Shown: piece by piece, positions 49,530 through 57,941 of the stretch | Layout of the letters: every line of letters starts with the position of its first letter | Numbering within the stretch: the stretch's first letter is position 1 | DNA from: Luteolibacter rhizosphaerae | Lineage (GTDB): Bacteria > Verrucomicrobiota > Verrucomicrobiia > Verrucomicrobiales > Akkermansiaceae | Assembly: GCF_025950095.1 (NCBI RefSeq) | Contig: NZ_JAPDDR010000002.1 | Span: 62,001-126,000, forward strand | DNA: 64,000 nt | Reading direction: 5' to 3' | The notes under the pieces: model-generated | Told to the model about the DNA's origin: nothing | The model's input: only the letters and a program-made list of their open reading frames with translations | The model's database searches: none | Program-made: the position numbers and the translations under genes

Positions 49530-49796
49530 TCAGAGGGTCGGCTTGCCCGCGCGGCGGACAGCGCCGAAACGCTTCTGGAATTTGTCGATGCGGCCTTCGG
49601 TGTCGACGAACTGCGCCTTGCCCGTGAAGAACGGGTGCGAGTCGGAGGTGATACCGATCGAGATCACACTATGTTCCACACCGTCGATGACTTCCTTCTT
49701 CTCGGAAGACTTGGTCGAGCGGGAAACGAAGCGGGCACCGGTGGTCATGTCCACGAAGACGACCGGATTATATTTCGGATGGAGATCCTTTTTCAT
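49530..49796 (-). CDS. rpmE2: 50S ribosomal protein bL31, type B
   Basis: This 88-residue ribosomal protein begins MKKDLHPKYNPVVFVD and has 'SITSDSHPFFTGKAQF'-like and 'TEGRIDKFQKRFG' blocks of bL31. It lacks the CxxC zinc pairs of the standard form, so it is the zinc-independent type B. In many bacteria this version replaces the zinc form when zinc is scarce. In others it is the only copy, which cannot be judged from this window. It ends at a strong terminator. Confidence 0.94.
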   Translation of the reverse strand: MKKDLHPKYNPVVFVDMTTGARFVSRSTKSSEKKEVIDGVEHSVISIGITSDSHPFFTGKAQFVDTEGRIDKFQKRFGAVRRAGKPTL

Positions 49797-49866
49797 GACG
49801 TTAGAGGGCCCCGGTCACGTTTCCGACGCGGCGGGGAGCGGGAGGATGCATGGCGGCGGCCCGCTG

Positions 49867-50235
49867 TCAAGCCGCCGGGAAGCCCGGTTGCGGCGGCGCG
49901 GCCGCTTCCGGCCCGCCCAGCGCCATGATCGCCACCGCCGGGATCGGGAGCGGCTTGCCCACCACGAAGTCTTCCAAGAGCAGCTGCACCCACTGCCGGG
50001 AGGCCCGGATCCGCTCGATCACGATCGCGTGGCTACCGCCGGATTCCGTCACCCGGTAGCGCTCCACTTCGATTTTCAGCTCCTCGCTCTCCCCGGCCAA
50101 AAGGATTTCGACCCGGATAATCTTCTCCCGACTCCGGATTCGCAGCTCGATCAGCCTGCCGTAGCGCTCGATCCGTCCTGCTAGCAGACTCTTCGCGGCG
50201 CTGGAGGCCAGACTATCTTTGAAGCTGCTGAACAT
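49867..50235 (-). CDS. conserved hypothetical protein, small soluble
   Basis: This 122-residue protein has an amphipathic N-terminal helix (SFKDSLASSAAKSLLAGRI) followed by alternating strands ('LIELRIRSREKIIRVEILL', 'EELKIEVERYRV'). A final helix with 'RQWVQLLLEDFVVGKPLPIPAVA' follows, then a short Pro-rich end. There is no signal peptide. I do not recognise it. The compact beta-rich shape suggests a lipid- or membrane-associating domain, but this is a weak inference. Confidence 0.6.
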   Translation of the reverse strand: MFSSFKDSLASSAAKSLLAGRIERYGRLIELRIRSREKIIRVEILLAGESEELKIEVERYRVTESGGSHAIVIERIRASRQWVQLLLEDFVVGKPLPIPAVAIMALGGPEAAAPPQPGFPAA

Positions 50236-50274
50236 GAGGGGAGTGTTCTTGCAAAATGCACGGCTCGGAAGTGC

Positions 50275-50481
50275 TTAATGCGCCATTGCAAGACGCATGC
50301 AAATCCAAGCGATCAAGCTAGCCGTGAAAAGCCCGGCCCACAAATAGGTTCCCCAAGCTTGGTCGGGAACCGCGCTGTGATGCGGGCCGGAGCTCCTTTT
50401 CGCCCCGGTGAACCATGCCATGCATATGGCGCAGACCATCAGCCAGATCAGGAAGATCGAGAGGATGAGGGCCGCGCTCAT
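50275..50481 (-). CDS. small two-helix membrane protein
   Basis: From the ATG at 50479-50481 the protein has 68 residues with two membrane helices ('ALILSIFLIWLMVCAICMAWF' region and 'TYLWAGLFTASLIAWICMRLA') and a short polar loop. An in-frame TTG 18 bases upstream is less likely. No family is recognised. Confidence 0.6.
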   Translation of the reverse strand: MSAALILSIFLIWLMVCAICMAWFTGAKRSSGPHHSAVPDQAWGTYLWAGLFTASLIAWICMRLAMAH

Positions 50482-50524
50482 AAGATTACTTTCGCACAAG
50501 CTGCGCCAGCCGCCACCGACTGAC

Positions 50525-50821
50525 TCAATCTTCTTCCTCTTCGTCTTCCGGGATAGACTCGCGGTGCATGGCTGCCAGCTCTGGAGCCACGGACTCGTCC
50601 TCCGCTTCCACGTAGTCGATGTCGTCCAAGGAATCGCTCATCTCGGCGCTGCCGCGCGCACCCTCCTCATAGGCGTCGGCTACCGCGCCGCGGATTTCGT
50701 CTTCCGCTACCTCCAGACCTTGCTCCACGAGGGTGATGTTCGGCTCCTCATCGACATAAGGCGGCGCGGTCGGGGACTTGCGGGTGGAGGGGATGGCTTC
50801 GACTGGATCAATCGGTGTCAT
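50525..50821 (-). CDS. small acidic protein
   Basis: This 98-residue protein starts at MTPIDPVEAIPSTRKSP (ATG 50819-50821). It is very acidic, especially at the C-terminus (SIPEDEEEED), and is predicted to be largely disordered. There is no signal peptide. Such acidic proteins may bind basic partners or metals, but no function is assigned. The frame continues upstream without family support, so the later start was chosen. Confidence 0.55.
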   Translation of the reverse strand: MTPIDPVEAIPSTRKSPTAPPYVDEEPNITLVEQGLEVAEDEIRGAVADAYEEGARGSAEMSDSLDDIDYVEAEDESVAPELAAMHRESIPEDEEEED

Positions 50822-50983
50822 GGCGTTGGGGTTTGGTTTGGATCCTATTCTCGCACGCTGCGTTCCAAGCGCTGGGACGCACAGTCTCAGCGCCTTGGGA
50901 CAGCCAGCCGGAGCGGAACGCAAACTCTCGCACACGCATCCGTGCAGATTGCCGCTCCACCACGGCTAGGAACCGCTCGACCT

Positions 50984-52093
50984 CTACCCCCTTCGCCTCC
51001 TCGGTCGCGCCGGATACTTCTCAATCAGCGTGAGCACCCGGCGCTCGTCTGCCCTCAGCTTCGCGCTCTCATCCGCCCGCCGCATCCGCGGTGGCTTTGC
51101 TAACATCACCCGGTAGAGATATCCGCTCCGATAGGCCTTCAGGATCCCCGGGTGGATGTAGTATTTCCGGCAGGTCGCCATCGTGTGATTGAGCGCCTCT
51201 GCTGTCACCCGGATCGCCGCCACCTCGGCGCGCTTGCAGGCCGCCTCGGATTCCCCCGGCGGCATTTTTCCCAGTTCCGTCGCGCAGCGCAGCGTCGCCT
51301 TCCAAGTGCGGAATTGCTTCGCGGTGAATTCCCCTCCGCCAATTTCCTTCAGCCAGCCGTTCACATCGCTGCTGCCGATGTCATGCCAGCCGCCTGTCTC
51401 GTCCTCATGACGGAAAAGCCGCTGCCCCGGTAGCTCCTGTAGCTCGGCGATGAGTGCCGCGATCTTCGTGTCCCGGATCTGCGCCTCGTGCTCTTTGCCG
51501 GACTTGCCCTTGAAGCGCAGCACCCATTCACCCTCGCCCTCGCTCAGATGCCGGGAGAGCAGGGAAGTGATCCCGAAGCTCCGGTTCTCCTTCGCATAGC
51601 GGTGGTTCCCGATTCGGAAGCCGGTGCTATCCAGCAGCGCCACGATTCCGGCGATGATCCGCTCGCGGCTCAAACCCTCTTCGGAGAGCGCGCTGTTGAT
51701 CTTCCGGCGTATCCTCGGCAGGGCTTTCACGAACTCGGGCAGCAGATGGAACTTCCGGTCGCCCGCCAGCAGATGCCACTCGGGGTGGTAGCGGTACTGC
51801 TTTCTCCCGCGTTGATCCAGTCCGGTCGCTTGCAAATGTCCGTTGGGAACCTTGCAGATCCACACCGATTCATAGGCCGGGGGAATCACCAGCGAGGTGA
51901 TCCGCTCCCGCTCGCTCTTGCTCTTCAGCACTCCTCCCTCCGGCGTGCGGTAGCTGAATCCCTTGCCGCTCCGTCGGCGCGTGTAGCCGGGCATGGCATC
52001 ATGGGTGAAAACGAGGTCGTGCTGCTTCAGGATCGCCAGCGGGACAAGCGAGTCGGTGATGGGTTTCACACCTTCTTCCTTCGCATCGCCCAT
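50984..52093 (-). CDS. DNA topoisomerase IB
   Basis: Type IB topoisomerases relax supercoils through a 3'-phosphotyrosine. This 369-residue protein is of the short poxvirus/bacterial type. Landmarks are 'LVFTHDAMPGYTRRRSGKGFSY' at the N-terminus, 'HLQATGLDQRGRKQYRYHPEW' with a catalytic Arg region, and 'CRKYYIHP' with active Tyr312 near the C-terminus. It lies 134 bases downstream of ligD and ku on the same strand. Bacterial TopIB genes are known to sit beside NHEJ genes in some genomes, so a shared transcript is plausible. Confidence 0.93.
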   Translation of the reverse strand: MGDAKEEGVKPITDSLVPLAILKQHDLVFTHDAMPGYTRRRSGKGFSYRTPEGGVLKSKSERERITSLVIPPAYESVWICKVPNGHLQATGLDQRGRKQYRYHPEWHLLAGDRKFHLLPEFVKALPRIRRKINSALSEEGLSRERIIAGIVALLDSTGFRIGNHRYAKENRSFGITSLLSRHLSEGEGEWVLRFKGKSGKEHEAQIRDTKIAALIAELQELPGQRLFRHEDETGGWHDIGSSDVNGWLKEIGGGEFTAKQFRTWKATLRCATELGKMPPGESEAACKRAEVAAIRVTAEALNHTMATCRKYYIHPGILKAYRSGYLYRVMLAKPPRMRRADESAKLRADERRVLTLIEKYPARPRRRRG

Positions 52094-52227
52094 GCCATGA
52101 GTGACAGCCCGGGAGGGTGCTTGTTGTGGAAGGCTTCTCGTCTTTCCTGCCTTTCAGTTGTCGCGCCCTTTGCGCCTTTTTGCGGCAGAGCCGGATTCAA
52201 GGACGCGGTGTAATCTCCCGGCGTTCT

Positions 52228-54558
52228 CTAGCCGTCCATCACCTCCTTGATCAGCGCCTTGCTGATCGACTGCGGCGTGATGTCCTTCCAATCGGAAGGC
52301 AGCTTGAATGGCTCCCTCATCGTGAAGCCCCGCGGATCAAGGTCTCCCAGATCCTTCCAGTTGATCGGCGTGGAAACAGGCGCACCCGGTCGCGCCCGCA
52401 GTCCCCATGGCGCCACACAAGTCGCCCCTTTGCCATTGCGCAGCCAGTCGATGTAGATCTTCCCTCCGCGCTTCGCCTTGCTCGCCGTGATGGTGAAGCG
52501 CCGCGGGCTTAGCTCCGCGATCCGCGCCGCCACCGCTTTCGCGAAGGGCTTCATGATCTCCCAGTCGTGGTTCCGCTTCAGGTGCATCATCACGTGCAGC
52601 CCTTTGCCACCGGAGGTCTTCACCCGCGATTCCAGATCGTGCTTCGCCAGATAGTCCCGCAGCAGGAAGGCCGCCCCCAAGGTCTCCGGCCATGGCACGC
52701 TGGAGTCGGGATCCAGATCCCAGATCAGCGTGTCCGGCTTGTTGATGTTCGCGAAAGATGAACCCCAAGGATGGATCTCCAACACGCCGAACTGAATCAG
52801 CGAGATCAGCGCTTCCTCCGAGCCGATGTGAATCACCTCCGTCCCGTCCTCCAGGGTCTTCGTCTTCACCTTCGGCGGTACGTGATCCTTGAAGCTCTTC
52901 TGGAAGAAGCTTCCGCCCCCGATGCCATCCGGGGCCCGCAGCAGGGCGAGCGGACGATCCACGATGTGGGGCAGCATCAGCTCGGCGATTCGTTCGTGGT
53001 AGCGTGCCACCTCGAGTTTCTGGATGCCGTCATCGGGAAATACCACCCGCTCCGGATGTGTGATCACGATGCCGCGCACGGTGGCTTCCTCCTCGCCGAT
53101 GGATGCCTGGTCCACGGAATCAAGATGCACCTCTTTTGCCGTCTTGTCTTCGCGGAGTGAGATGAAACTGCCTTGGCGGATCGAGCCGTCGCGGGTGATC
53201 TCCGCAAACTCGATCTCCGCCACCAGTTCGGGGCGGATCCAGTGTACGCCTTTCTCCGCATCAAAGGGGGCGGTGCTTACGGCGCGCTTCTCCATCAGCT
53301 TGAGGAGTGCACGGCGGTCTGCTTCGTTGAAACCCGTTCCCACCTTGCCGCGCGGCACCAGTTTGCCGCTCTCGTAAGAGCCTAGGACCAAGGCGCCGAA
53401 GGCCGGGCAGGAGTTTTTGGGAGGCGTGTAACCGCAGATCACGAATTCCTGTCGCGGCCGGCATTTCGATTTCACCCAGTCGCGCCGGCTTTCCGGCAGG
53501 TAGCGGGCATGGCTGTGCTTGCTGATGATCCCTTCCAGACCGAGCTTGCACGCCTGACGGAACAGGTTGGGGCCTTCATCGCCTTGCCAGACCTTCGAGC
53601 GCCGCACGGGGCCGTCTTCCTTCGGCACCACCTTCTTGAGCTGCTCCAGCCGCAGGCTCAGCGGCAGATCCCGCAAGTTCTTGCCATCCGCGTTCAGCAG
53701 GTCGAAGGCGATGAACTCGATTTTCTCTCCCTTGCCTTTCAGTTCTTCCTGCAGGCCGCCGAAACTCGTCCGCCCCTTGCCGTCGAGGACCACAGCCTCG
53801 CCATCGAGAACGAAGTCTCCGCCGCCCAGTTTGCCCAGCTTCTTTGCCAGGGCAGCGAAGCGATCGGTCCAGTCGAGCTGCTTGCGGGTGAAGAGCCGCA
53901 CCTCGCCCTTCTTTCTCACCGCGATCAAACGATAACCGTCGTACTTGATCTCGTGCAGCCAGTCCTTGCCCTGCGGGACCGTTGGCACCGGCCGGGCGAG
54001 TTGCGGCGCGACGAAAGCGGCGGTTTCCTTCGCTGGCCCGGGGATTGTACCCGTGGGATGCGTGGCCGGGTCGAGCTTGCGCAGCAGCCAGTTCGGCTCC
54101 TCCTTCATCCGCGCGAGGAGGTAGGGACCGTCGAGTCGCTTGCCGTGCAGGATGAACTTGAACTTACCTTTCGCGAAGTCGCGCTTCCAGTTCTTCTCCA
54201 GCGGCTCCCAGCTGCCGCTGTCCCAGATCGCCACCTTCCCGGCGCCATAGTTTCCTTTCGGAATCTCACCTTCGAAGGTGCCGTAGTCGACCGGGTGATC
54301 TTCCACGTGCACGGCGAGCCGGTTCGAGCCAGTGTCCTCCGGCACGCCCTTCGGCACCGCCCAGCTTGCCAGCACGCCATCCATCTCCAGCCGGAAGTCA
54401 AAGTGGTGCGAGCGTGCGTGATGCTCCTGCACCACGAAGCTGTGGCCGCTCTCCTTCTTGCGCTTCGCTGCGGGCTCCTGGGTGGCTTTGAAGTCGCGCT
54501 TGCCGCGATATTTCTCAAGCGGAGCGGCGCGCTTTCTTGCTGGCGGACTTTTTGGCAT
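52228..54558 (-). CDS. ligD: ATP-dependent DNA ligase D, PE-ligase-polymerase
   Basis: This multidomain NHEJ enzyme has 776 residues. The order is 3'-phosphoesterase (about 38-165, 'HHARSHHFDFRLEMDG'), adenylating ligase (about 185-480, nucleophile K205 in 'HEIKYDGYR') and archaeo-eukaryotic primase-type polymerase (about 495-776, 'WDLDPDS' metal motif and 'GGKGLHVMMHL'). This PE-LIG-POL order matches Pseudomonas LigD, not Mycobacterium. The ATG at 54556-54558 lies inside the 3' end of ku, a 44-base overlap. An internal start is possible, but it would cut the N-terminus that precedes LEKYRGKRDF. It repairs double-strand breaks with Ku. Confidence 0.95.
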   Translation of the reverse strand: MPKSPPARKRAAPLEKYRGKRDFKATQEPAAKRKKESGHSFVVQEHHARSHHFDFRLEMDGVLASWAVPKGVPEDTGSNRLAVHVEDHPVDYGTFEGEIPKGNYGAGKVAIWDSGSWEPLEKNWKRDFAKGKFKFILHGKRLDGPYLLARMKEEPNWLLRKLDPATHPTGTIPGPAKETAAFVAPQLARPVPTVPQGKDWLHEIKYDGYRLIAVRKKGEVRLFTRKQLDWTDRFAALAKKLGKLGGGDFVLDGEAVVLDGKGRTSFGGLQEELKGKGEKIEFIAFDLLNADGKNLRDLPLSLRLEQLKKVVPKEDGPVRRSKVWQGDEGPNLFRQACKLGLEGIISKHSHARYLPESRRDWVKSKCRPRQEFVICGYTPPKNSCPAFGALVLGSYESGKLVPRGKVGTGFNEADRRALLKLMEKRAVSTAPFDAEKGVHWIRPELVAEIEFAEITRDGSIRQGSFISLREDKTAKEVHLDSVDQASIGEEEATVRGIVITHPERVVFPDDGIQKLEVARYHERIAELMLPHIVDRPLALLRAPDGIGGGSFFQKSFKDHVPPKVKTKTLEDGTEVIHIGSEEALISLIQFGVLEIHPWGSSFANINKPDTLIWDLDPDSSVPWPETLGAAFLLRDYLAKHDLESRVKTSGGKGLHVMMHLKRNHDWEIMKPFAKAVAARIAELSPRRFTITASKAKRGGKIYIDWLRNGKGATCVAPWGLRARPGAPVSTPINWKDLGDLDPRGFTMREPFKLPSDWKDITPQSISKALIKEVMDG

Positions 54559-55417
54559 GCTTCACGGCTTTTTTGGCAGTCTTCTTCGCTGCAGGTTTCT
54601 TCCTGGCGGCAGCGGCCTTTGGTTTTTTGCCGATGCTCTGTTCGAGGTAGGCGGCCAGATCGACCACATTGCCCTTCAACTTCGGCTCTTCCTCGTCGCC
54701 TTCCTTCACATCCTCAACCGTGTCGCCGCTGCGGATCTTCTTCTCGATGTACTCCATCAGCGCTTCGCGATACTCGTCGTGGTAGTTCTTCGGGTTCCAC
54801 TTCTCGCTCATCTCGTCGATCAACCGTTCCGCAAGCTGCATCTCACGCTTGGCAGGTTGCCACTCCTTGTCGGACGACACCGGGAGATCGAGCTTCGCGG
54901 AGGCTTTCATCTCCTGCGGAAATCGCAGCAGCATGAGTACGAGTACATCGTCTCTCACGAACATCGCGGAGAGATACTCGCGCGTTCGAATCACGACGCG
55001 TGAGATGCCGGCCTTGCCCGACTTCCGCAGCGCCTCGCGCAGTAGCGCGTAGGCCTTCCGGCCGCGTTTGTCGGGCTCCAGGTAATAGGGCTTGTCGAAT
55101 AGAAGCGGATCGATCTCGTCCAGTTTCACGAATTCGGAGATCTCGATCGTTTTGGTCAGCTTGGGTTCCACCGATTCGAGTTCCTTGTCCGAGAGCAGGA
55201 TGAACTGGCCCTCCTCATATTCGTAGCCGCGCACCATCCGGTCCCATGGCACCTCCTCGCCGGAGTCCGCGTTCACCCGCTCGTAGCGGATCCGCGCGTG
55301 ATTCTTGCTGTCCACCATGTGGAGCTGCACGTCCGGTCTCACCTCGGCCCCGGTGAGGGACACGGGAATATTCACCAAGCCGAAGGCAATGGAACCTTTC
55401 CAGATGGAACGAGCCAT
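54515..55417 (-). CDS. ku: non-homologous end-joining protein Ku
   Basis: This homodimeric ring protein binds DNA double-strand ends and recruits LigD. The start is the ATG at 55415-55417 (MARSIWKGSIAFGLVNIPVSL), the standard Ku N-terminus, giving 300 residues. The core contains 'YEYEEGQFILLSDKELE', 'YYLEPDKRGRKAYALLREAL' and 'EMQLAERLIDEMSEKWNPKNYHDEY'. The last 45 residues are a lysine/alanine tail like those that aid DNA sliding in other bacteria. It overlaps ligD by 44 bases, which supports translational coupling. Confidence 0.96.
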   Translation of the reverse strand: MARSIWKGSIAFGLVNIPVSLTGAEVRPDVQLHMVDSKNHARIRYERVNADSGEEVPWDRMVRGYEYEEGQFILLSDKELESVEPKLTKTIEISEFVKLDEIDPLLFDKPYYLEPDKRGRKAYALLREALRKSGKAGISRVVIRTREYLSAMFVRDDVLVLMLLRFPQEMKASAKLDLPVSSDKEWQPAKREMQLAERLIDEMSEKWNPKNYHDEYREALMEYIEKKIRSGDTVEDVKEGDEEEPKLKGNVVDLAAYLEQSIGKKPKAAAARKKPAAKKTAKKAVKHAKKSASKKARRSA

Positions 55418-55525
55418 AAGGGGATCATTCCCGCACAACGCGTGCCGTCCGGTTTCAGGCCTTCTATCGCGTGCCAAACAGACGGCAGTTGCAATCTGCC
55501 ATTTGTCACCTGTTCCGAATCGCGC

Positions 55526-55565
55526 AAAATGAAAGACGGGCGCAGGGCATGCCCGCGCCCGTCTT
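55526..55565 (-). terminator. intrinsic terminator of the EF-hand protein gene
   Basis: AAGACGGGCGC pairs with GCGCCCGTCTT around an inner GGGCATGCCC palindrome. The minus-strand read-out continues TTTCATTTT. It lies 18 bases past the stop. Confidence 0.75.
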
Positions 55566-55582
55566 CTTAAGGGGGGAAAGTC

Positions 55583-56263
55583 TCAGCGGCCGGCGCGGAC
55601 CCCCGGATTGAACTCCGCGGTGACCAACACGCCGTTGTCGTCATCATCCAGCTTGTTGAACTTGGCCAGAACCTTCGCCTCGGAGGCGGTGCGCGGGAAG
55701 ACGTAGCCGTATTCCACGACCGTGAGTTGATTGTCCGCATTGAAGTCGGCGAGTTCGAAGACGGTGAGGTTGATCCCGGCTTGACCGCGACCGCGCTTGA
55801 AGTTTTCCCACTCGGTTTCGGAGATGCCACCGCTCGCATCGACGTCCGCCCGCACGAAGTGTCGGCGGATAGAGACGAGCGATGCCTTCGCTTTGAAGGT
55901 CGCCGTGAACTCGTCGAAATTAATCGATGCGTCCGCGTTTGTGTCGGTCTGGTCGAAAAGTTCTTCGATCTTCGTCGGCTTCGGGATGGTACCGGTGAAG
56001 ATCAGGAACTCGGTCAGTTCGATCGAACCGTTGACGTTGCGGTCCGCACCTCTAAATTTCTTCAGCGCGGCCCGTGCGGAAACACCTGCATCAAGGGTGG
56101 TGGTGAACTCGCCGAGGCTCAGGGTGCCGGAGATGTCCAAGTCTGCCGCCACAAAAATCGCGTTGGCATCGAGCCCACCTGCTTGGGCGGAACTCAGGGC
56201 CAAGCCGCTGGCGAGCGTAGTGGCTGCGAGGAGACGACGGATGGGATTCGATTGGTTCTTCAT
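55583..56263 (-). CDS. exported EF-hand protein with six calcium loops
   Basis: From MKNQSNPIRR (ATG 56261-56263, GGAG upstream) the protein has 226 residues with a signal peptide. Six EF-hand-type loops follow at regular spacing: DLDISGTLSLGE, DRNVNGSIELTE, DTNADASINFDE, DVDASGGISETE, DFNADNQLTVVE and DDDDNGVLVTAE. It probably binds calcium outside the cytoplasm and may be structural or a sensor. No enzyme domain is present. It ends at a strong terminator, so it is a single-gene unit. Confidence 0.88.
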   Translation of the reverse strand: MKNQSNPIRRLLAATTLASGLALSSAQAGGLDANAIFVAADLDISGTLSLGEFTTTLDAGVSARAALKKFRGADRNVNGSIELTEFLIFTGTIPKPTKIEELFDQTDTNADASINFDEFTATFKAKASLVSIRRHFVRADVDASGGISETEWENFKRGRGQAGINLTVFELADFNADNQLTVVEYGYVFPRTASEAKVLAKFNKLDDDDNGVLVTAEFNPGVRAGR

Positions 56264-56431
56264 GGGAGCGTCTCCCTGAGCAATGGTCAGGCCCGGATTC
56301 CGTAACCGAGGTTCGATATTGATAAACAATTCATTATGAATTATGATTCGTAATAATGCGGGGAAATACTGTAGCCATGCCATTGCCGGACGCACGTTCA
56401 TCCTCGCAAACTGCCATGCGAGCTTGTGAAA

Positions 56432-56470
56432 AGCAGTAGGGCCGGGCCGCTTTTCAGCGAGCCCGGCCCT
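56432..56470 (-). terminator. intrinsic terminator of the Thr-rich protein gene
   Basis: AGGGCCGGGC and GCCCGGCCCT form a perfect 10-bp stem. On the minus strand it runs into CTGCTTTTC. It lies 27 bases past the stop. Confidence 0.75.
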
Positions 56471-56497
56471 AGGTCCATTGTCGATCGTGGGAGAATC

Positions 56498-56980
56498 TTA
56501 CTCTTCCACGGTGAATTTGACAGTCGGAATGTGGACGGAGTCGACCACGCGATACTCCTTGTCCACGGCGACCACGTTGCCACCGGCCACGTAGTACTTC
56601 ACGTGACGCTCTTCAGCGGGCGGAAGCAGGCTGATCAGCTTCGGCGGAGCCGCGACGAGATAGGGGCGTTCCTTCTCGGTCACGACCACTCCCGGAGCGA
56701 TCGCGGTTGTTCTCCAGGCGGTGGGGATCTTCGTCACCACTTCATCGGTGTAGACGCCAGGGGGTAGGCCGTAGCGCTCTTCCTTGTAGGGGTCGAAGTA
56801 ACTCACGACCTTGGTGCGCAGCGCCGGATCGAAGGTCCGCGTGGTGGTCGTGGTGGTTTCGGTCACCGATCCATCTTCATGTTCGGTGGTCTCCGTGGTT
56901 TCGGTGGTTTCCGTGACCTGGGCCACGACGGGAAGGACCATCAAGCTGGCGATTCCAAATGCTTTGGTAATGGTTTTCAT
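56498..56980 (-). CDS. exported Thr-rich protein
   Basis: This 160-residue protein starts at MKTITKAFGIASLMVLPVVAQ (ATG 56978-56980). An ATG nine bases upstream is also possible. The signal peptide is followed by a threonine/glutamate repeat (TETTETTETTE, then a run of six Thr). The remaining domain contains 'SYFDPYKEERYGLPPGVYTDEV' and 'LISLLPPAEERHVKYYVAGGN'. Similar exported proteins of unknown role exist in Verrucomicrobiota. The DNA of the Thr stretch is a GTGGTTTCG-like simple repeat. Confidence 0.75.
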   Translation of the reverse strand: MKTITKAFGIASLMVLPVVAQVTETTETTETTEHEDGSVTETTTTTTRTFDPALRTKVVSYFDPYKEERYGLPPGVYTDEVVTKIPTAWRTTAIAPGVVVTEKERPYLVAAPPKLISLLPPAEERHVKYYVAGGNVVAVDKEYRVVDSVHIPTVKFTVEE

Positions 56981-57089
56981 GGGATTCATGGTTGAGTCCG
57001 ACAATCGCGGAATGACCCGCGGCATCGTTCGGCGCTACAATCGCAACCGCTGTGCCACCACCGGCACGCCATCCGCTGGAGAACGCGAT

Positions 57090-57233
57090 ATGAAGATCCG
57101 ATTCTCCGCCTTCTTTGCCGTTGCAATCCTTGCTGCCACGCAGCTTTCCTGCACTTCGATGATCGAGAACGGTCACGACCACAGCCACGATCCAAAGTTC
57201 AAAAAGGAGCGGCGATCGTTCGGTTCAAACTGA
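57090..57233 (+). CDS. mini-lipoprotein, His-rich
   Basis: This 47-residue protein starts at the ATG at 57090, with GGAG 11 bases upstream. The N-terminus MKIRFSAFFAVAILAATQLSC is a lipoprotein signal with a lipobox (QLSC), so the mature peptide is only about 27 residues. It carries a His/Asp cluster (NGHDHSHD), then a basic end. It could bind metal, but nothing more can be said. It is divergent from the Thr-rich gene. Confidence 0.65.
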   Translation: MKIRFSAFFAVAILAATQLSCTSMIENGHDHSHDPKFKKERRSFGSN

Positions 57234-57240
57234 TGTTTCT

Positions 57241-57273
57241 GAAGCAAATTGCTTCCGCGATCATGCGGATCGC
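57241..57273. other. two adjacent palindromes between convergent genes
   Basis: GAAGCAAATTGCTTC (57241-57255) and GCGATC-N5-GATCGC (57257-57273) fill the 42-base gap between the mini-lipoprotein and the VTT gene. There is no T-run on either side. They may help end both transcripts or may be chance. Confidence 0.35.
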
Positions 57274-57275
57274 AA

Positions 57276-57941
57276 TCAGGAGGCTTCGTCCTGATTCATC
57301 ATGGCTCCGAAACGCTTCCGCAGAAGATATCCCGCGAGCAGGATTGCCGCCATCACACCCGTGAGGATGTAGATCCACGTCGGATTGAATGTCGTTACCG
57401 CACTGCCGGCACCGACCGGTACGAAGCAGAAGAGGACATAGGCCGGCGCACCCGCCCAAAGGTAAACGCGAAAGGGAACATCGGTCAGCGCGAGCAGATA
57501 AAGCTTGGCTGCATAGGGCGGACCGTGAATCGCGGCGAAGAGTGCCGTGAACCAGATCCGGTGCTTCTCCTTGATCGGCGGGATCTTCCGTCCCGCTTTC
57601 TCCAATCTGCGCCGGACACTGTCGCGGAAAGACCCGTGCGCCAGATAGAAGGCTGCGAAGTGGTGGAAGAAGGTTCCCGCCGTGGCCAGGATCATCCCGC
57701 CCGTGAGCCCGAAGCGCACGCCTGCCAGAAGTAGCAGAATGCTCAGCGGAAAGCCCAGCACCGGCAGGATGCAGAAGGCCGCTATGAACCATGCCGGGTG
57801 CAGGTCCTTGCCCCACGCCACCAGTGCCTCGCGGCTCAAGTCCGCCCGGTGGTGCCAGATCATCCAGCCTGCCAGCAGCAGGATCACCAGCGTCGAGGCG
57901 ATCTTCCCCCGGTGCTTCATCATGAGTTCGGTGAGCTTCAT
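57276..57941 (-). CDS. TVP38/TMEM64-type (VTT domain) membrane protein
   Basis: This 221-residue inner-membrane protein of the VTT/DedA superfamily has about five helices. The domain core is 'ILPVLGFPLSILLLLAGVRFGLTGG', then 'FRDSVRRRLEKAGRKIPPI' and 'AAIHGPPYAAKLYLLALTDVPF'. DedA-type proteins flip lipid carriers or phospholipids across the membrane. This one lacks the usual acidic pair, so the substrate is open. Its start overlaps the stop of the upstream fusion gene by four bases, and it is last in a four-gene operon. Confidence 0.87.
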   Translation of the reverse strand: MKLTELMMKHRGKIASTLVILLLAGWMIWHHRADLSREALVAWGKDLHPAWFIAAFCILPVLGFPLSILLLLAGVRFGLTGGMILATAGTFFHHFAAFYLAHGSFRDSVRRRLEKAGRKIPPIKEKHRIWFTALFAAIHGPPYAAKLYLLALTDVPFRVYLWAGAPAYVLFCFVPVGAGSAVTTFNPTWIYILTGVMAAILLAGYLLRKRFGAMMNQDEAS

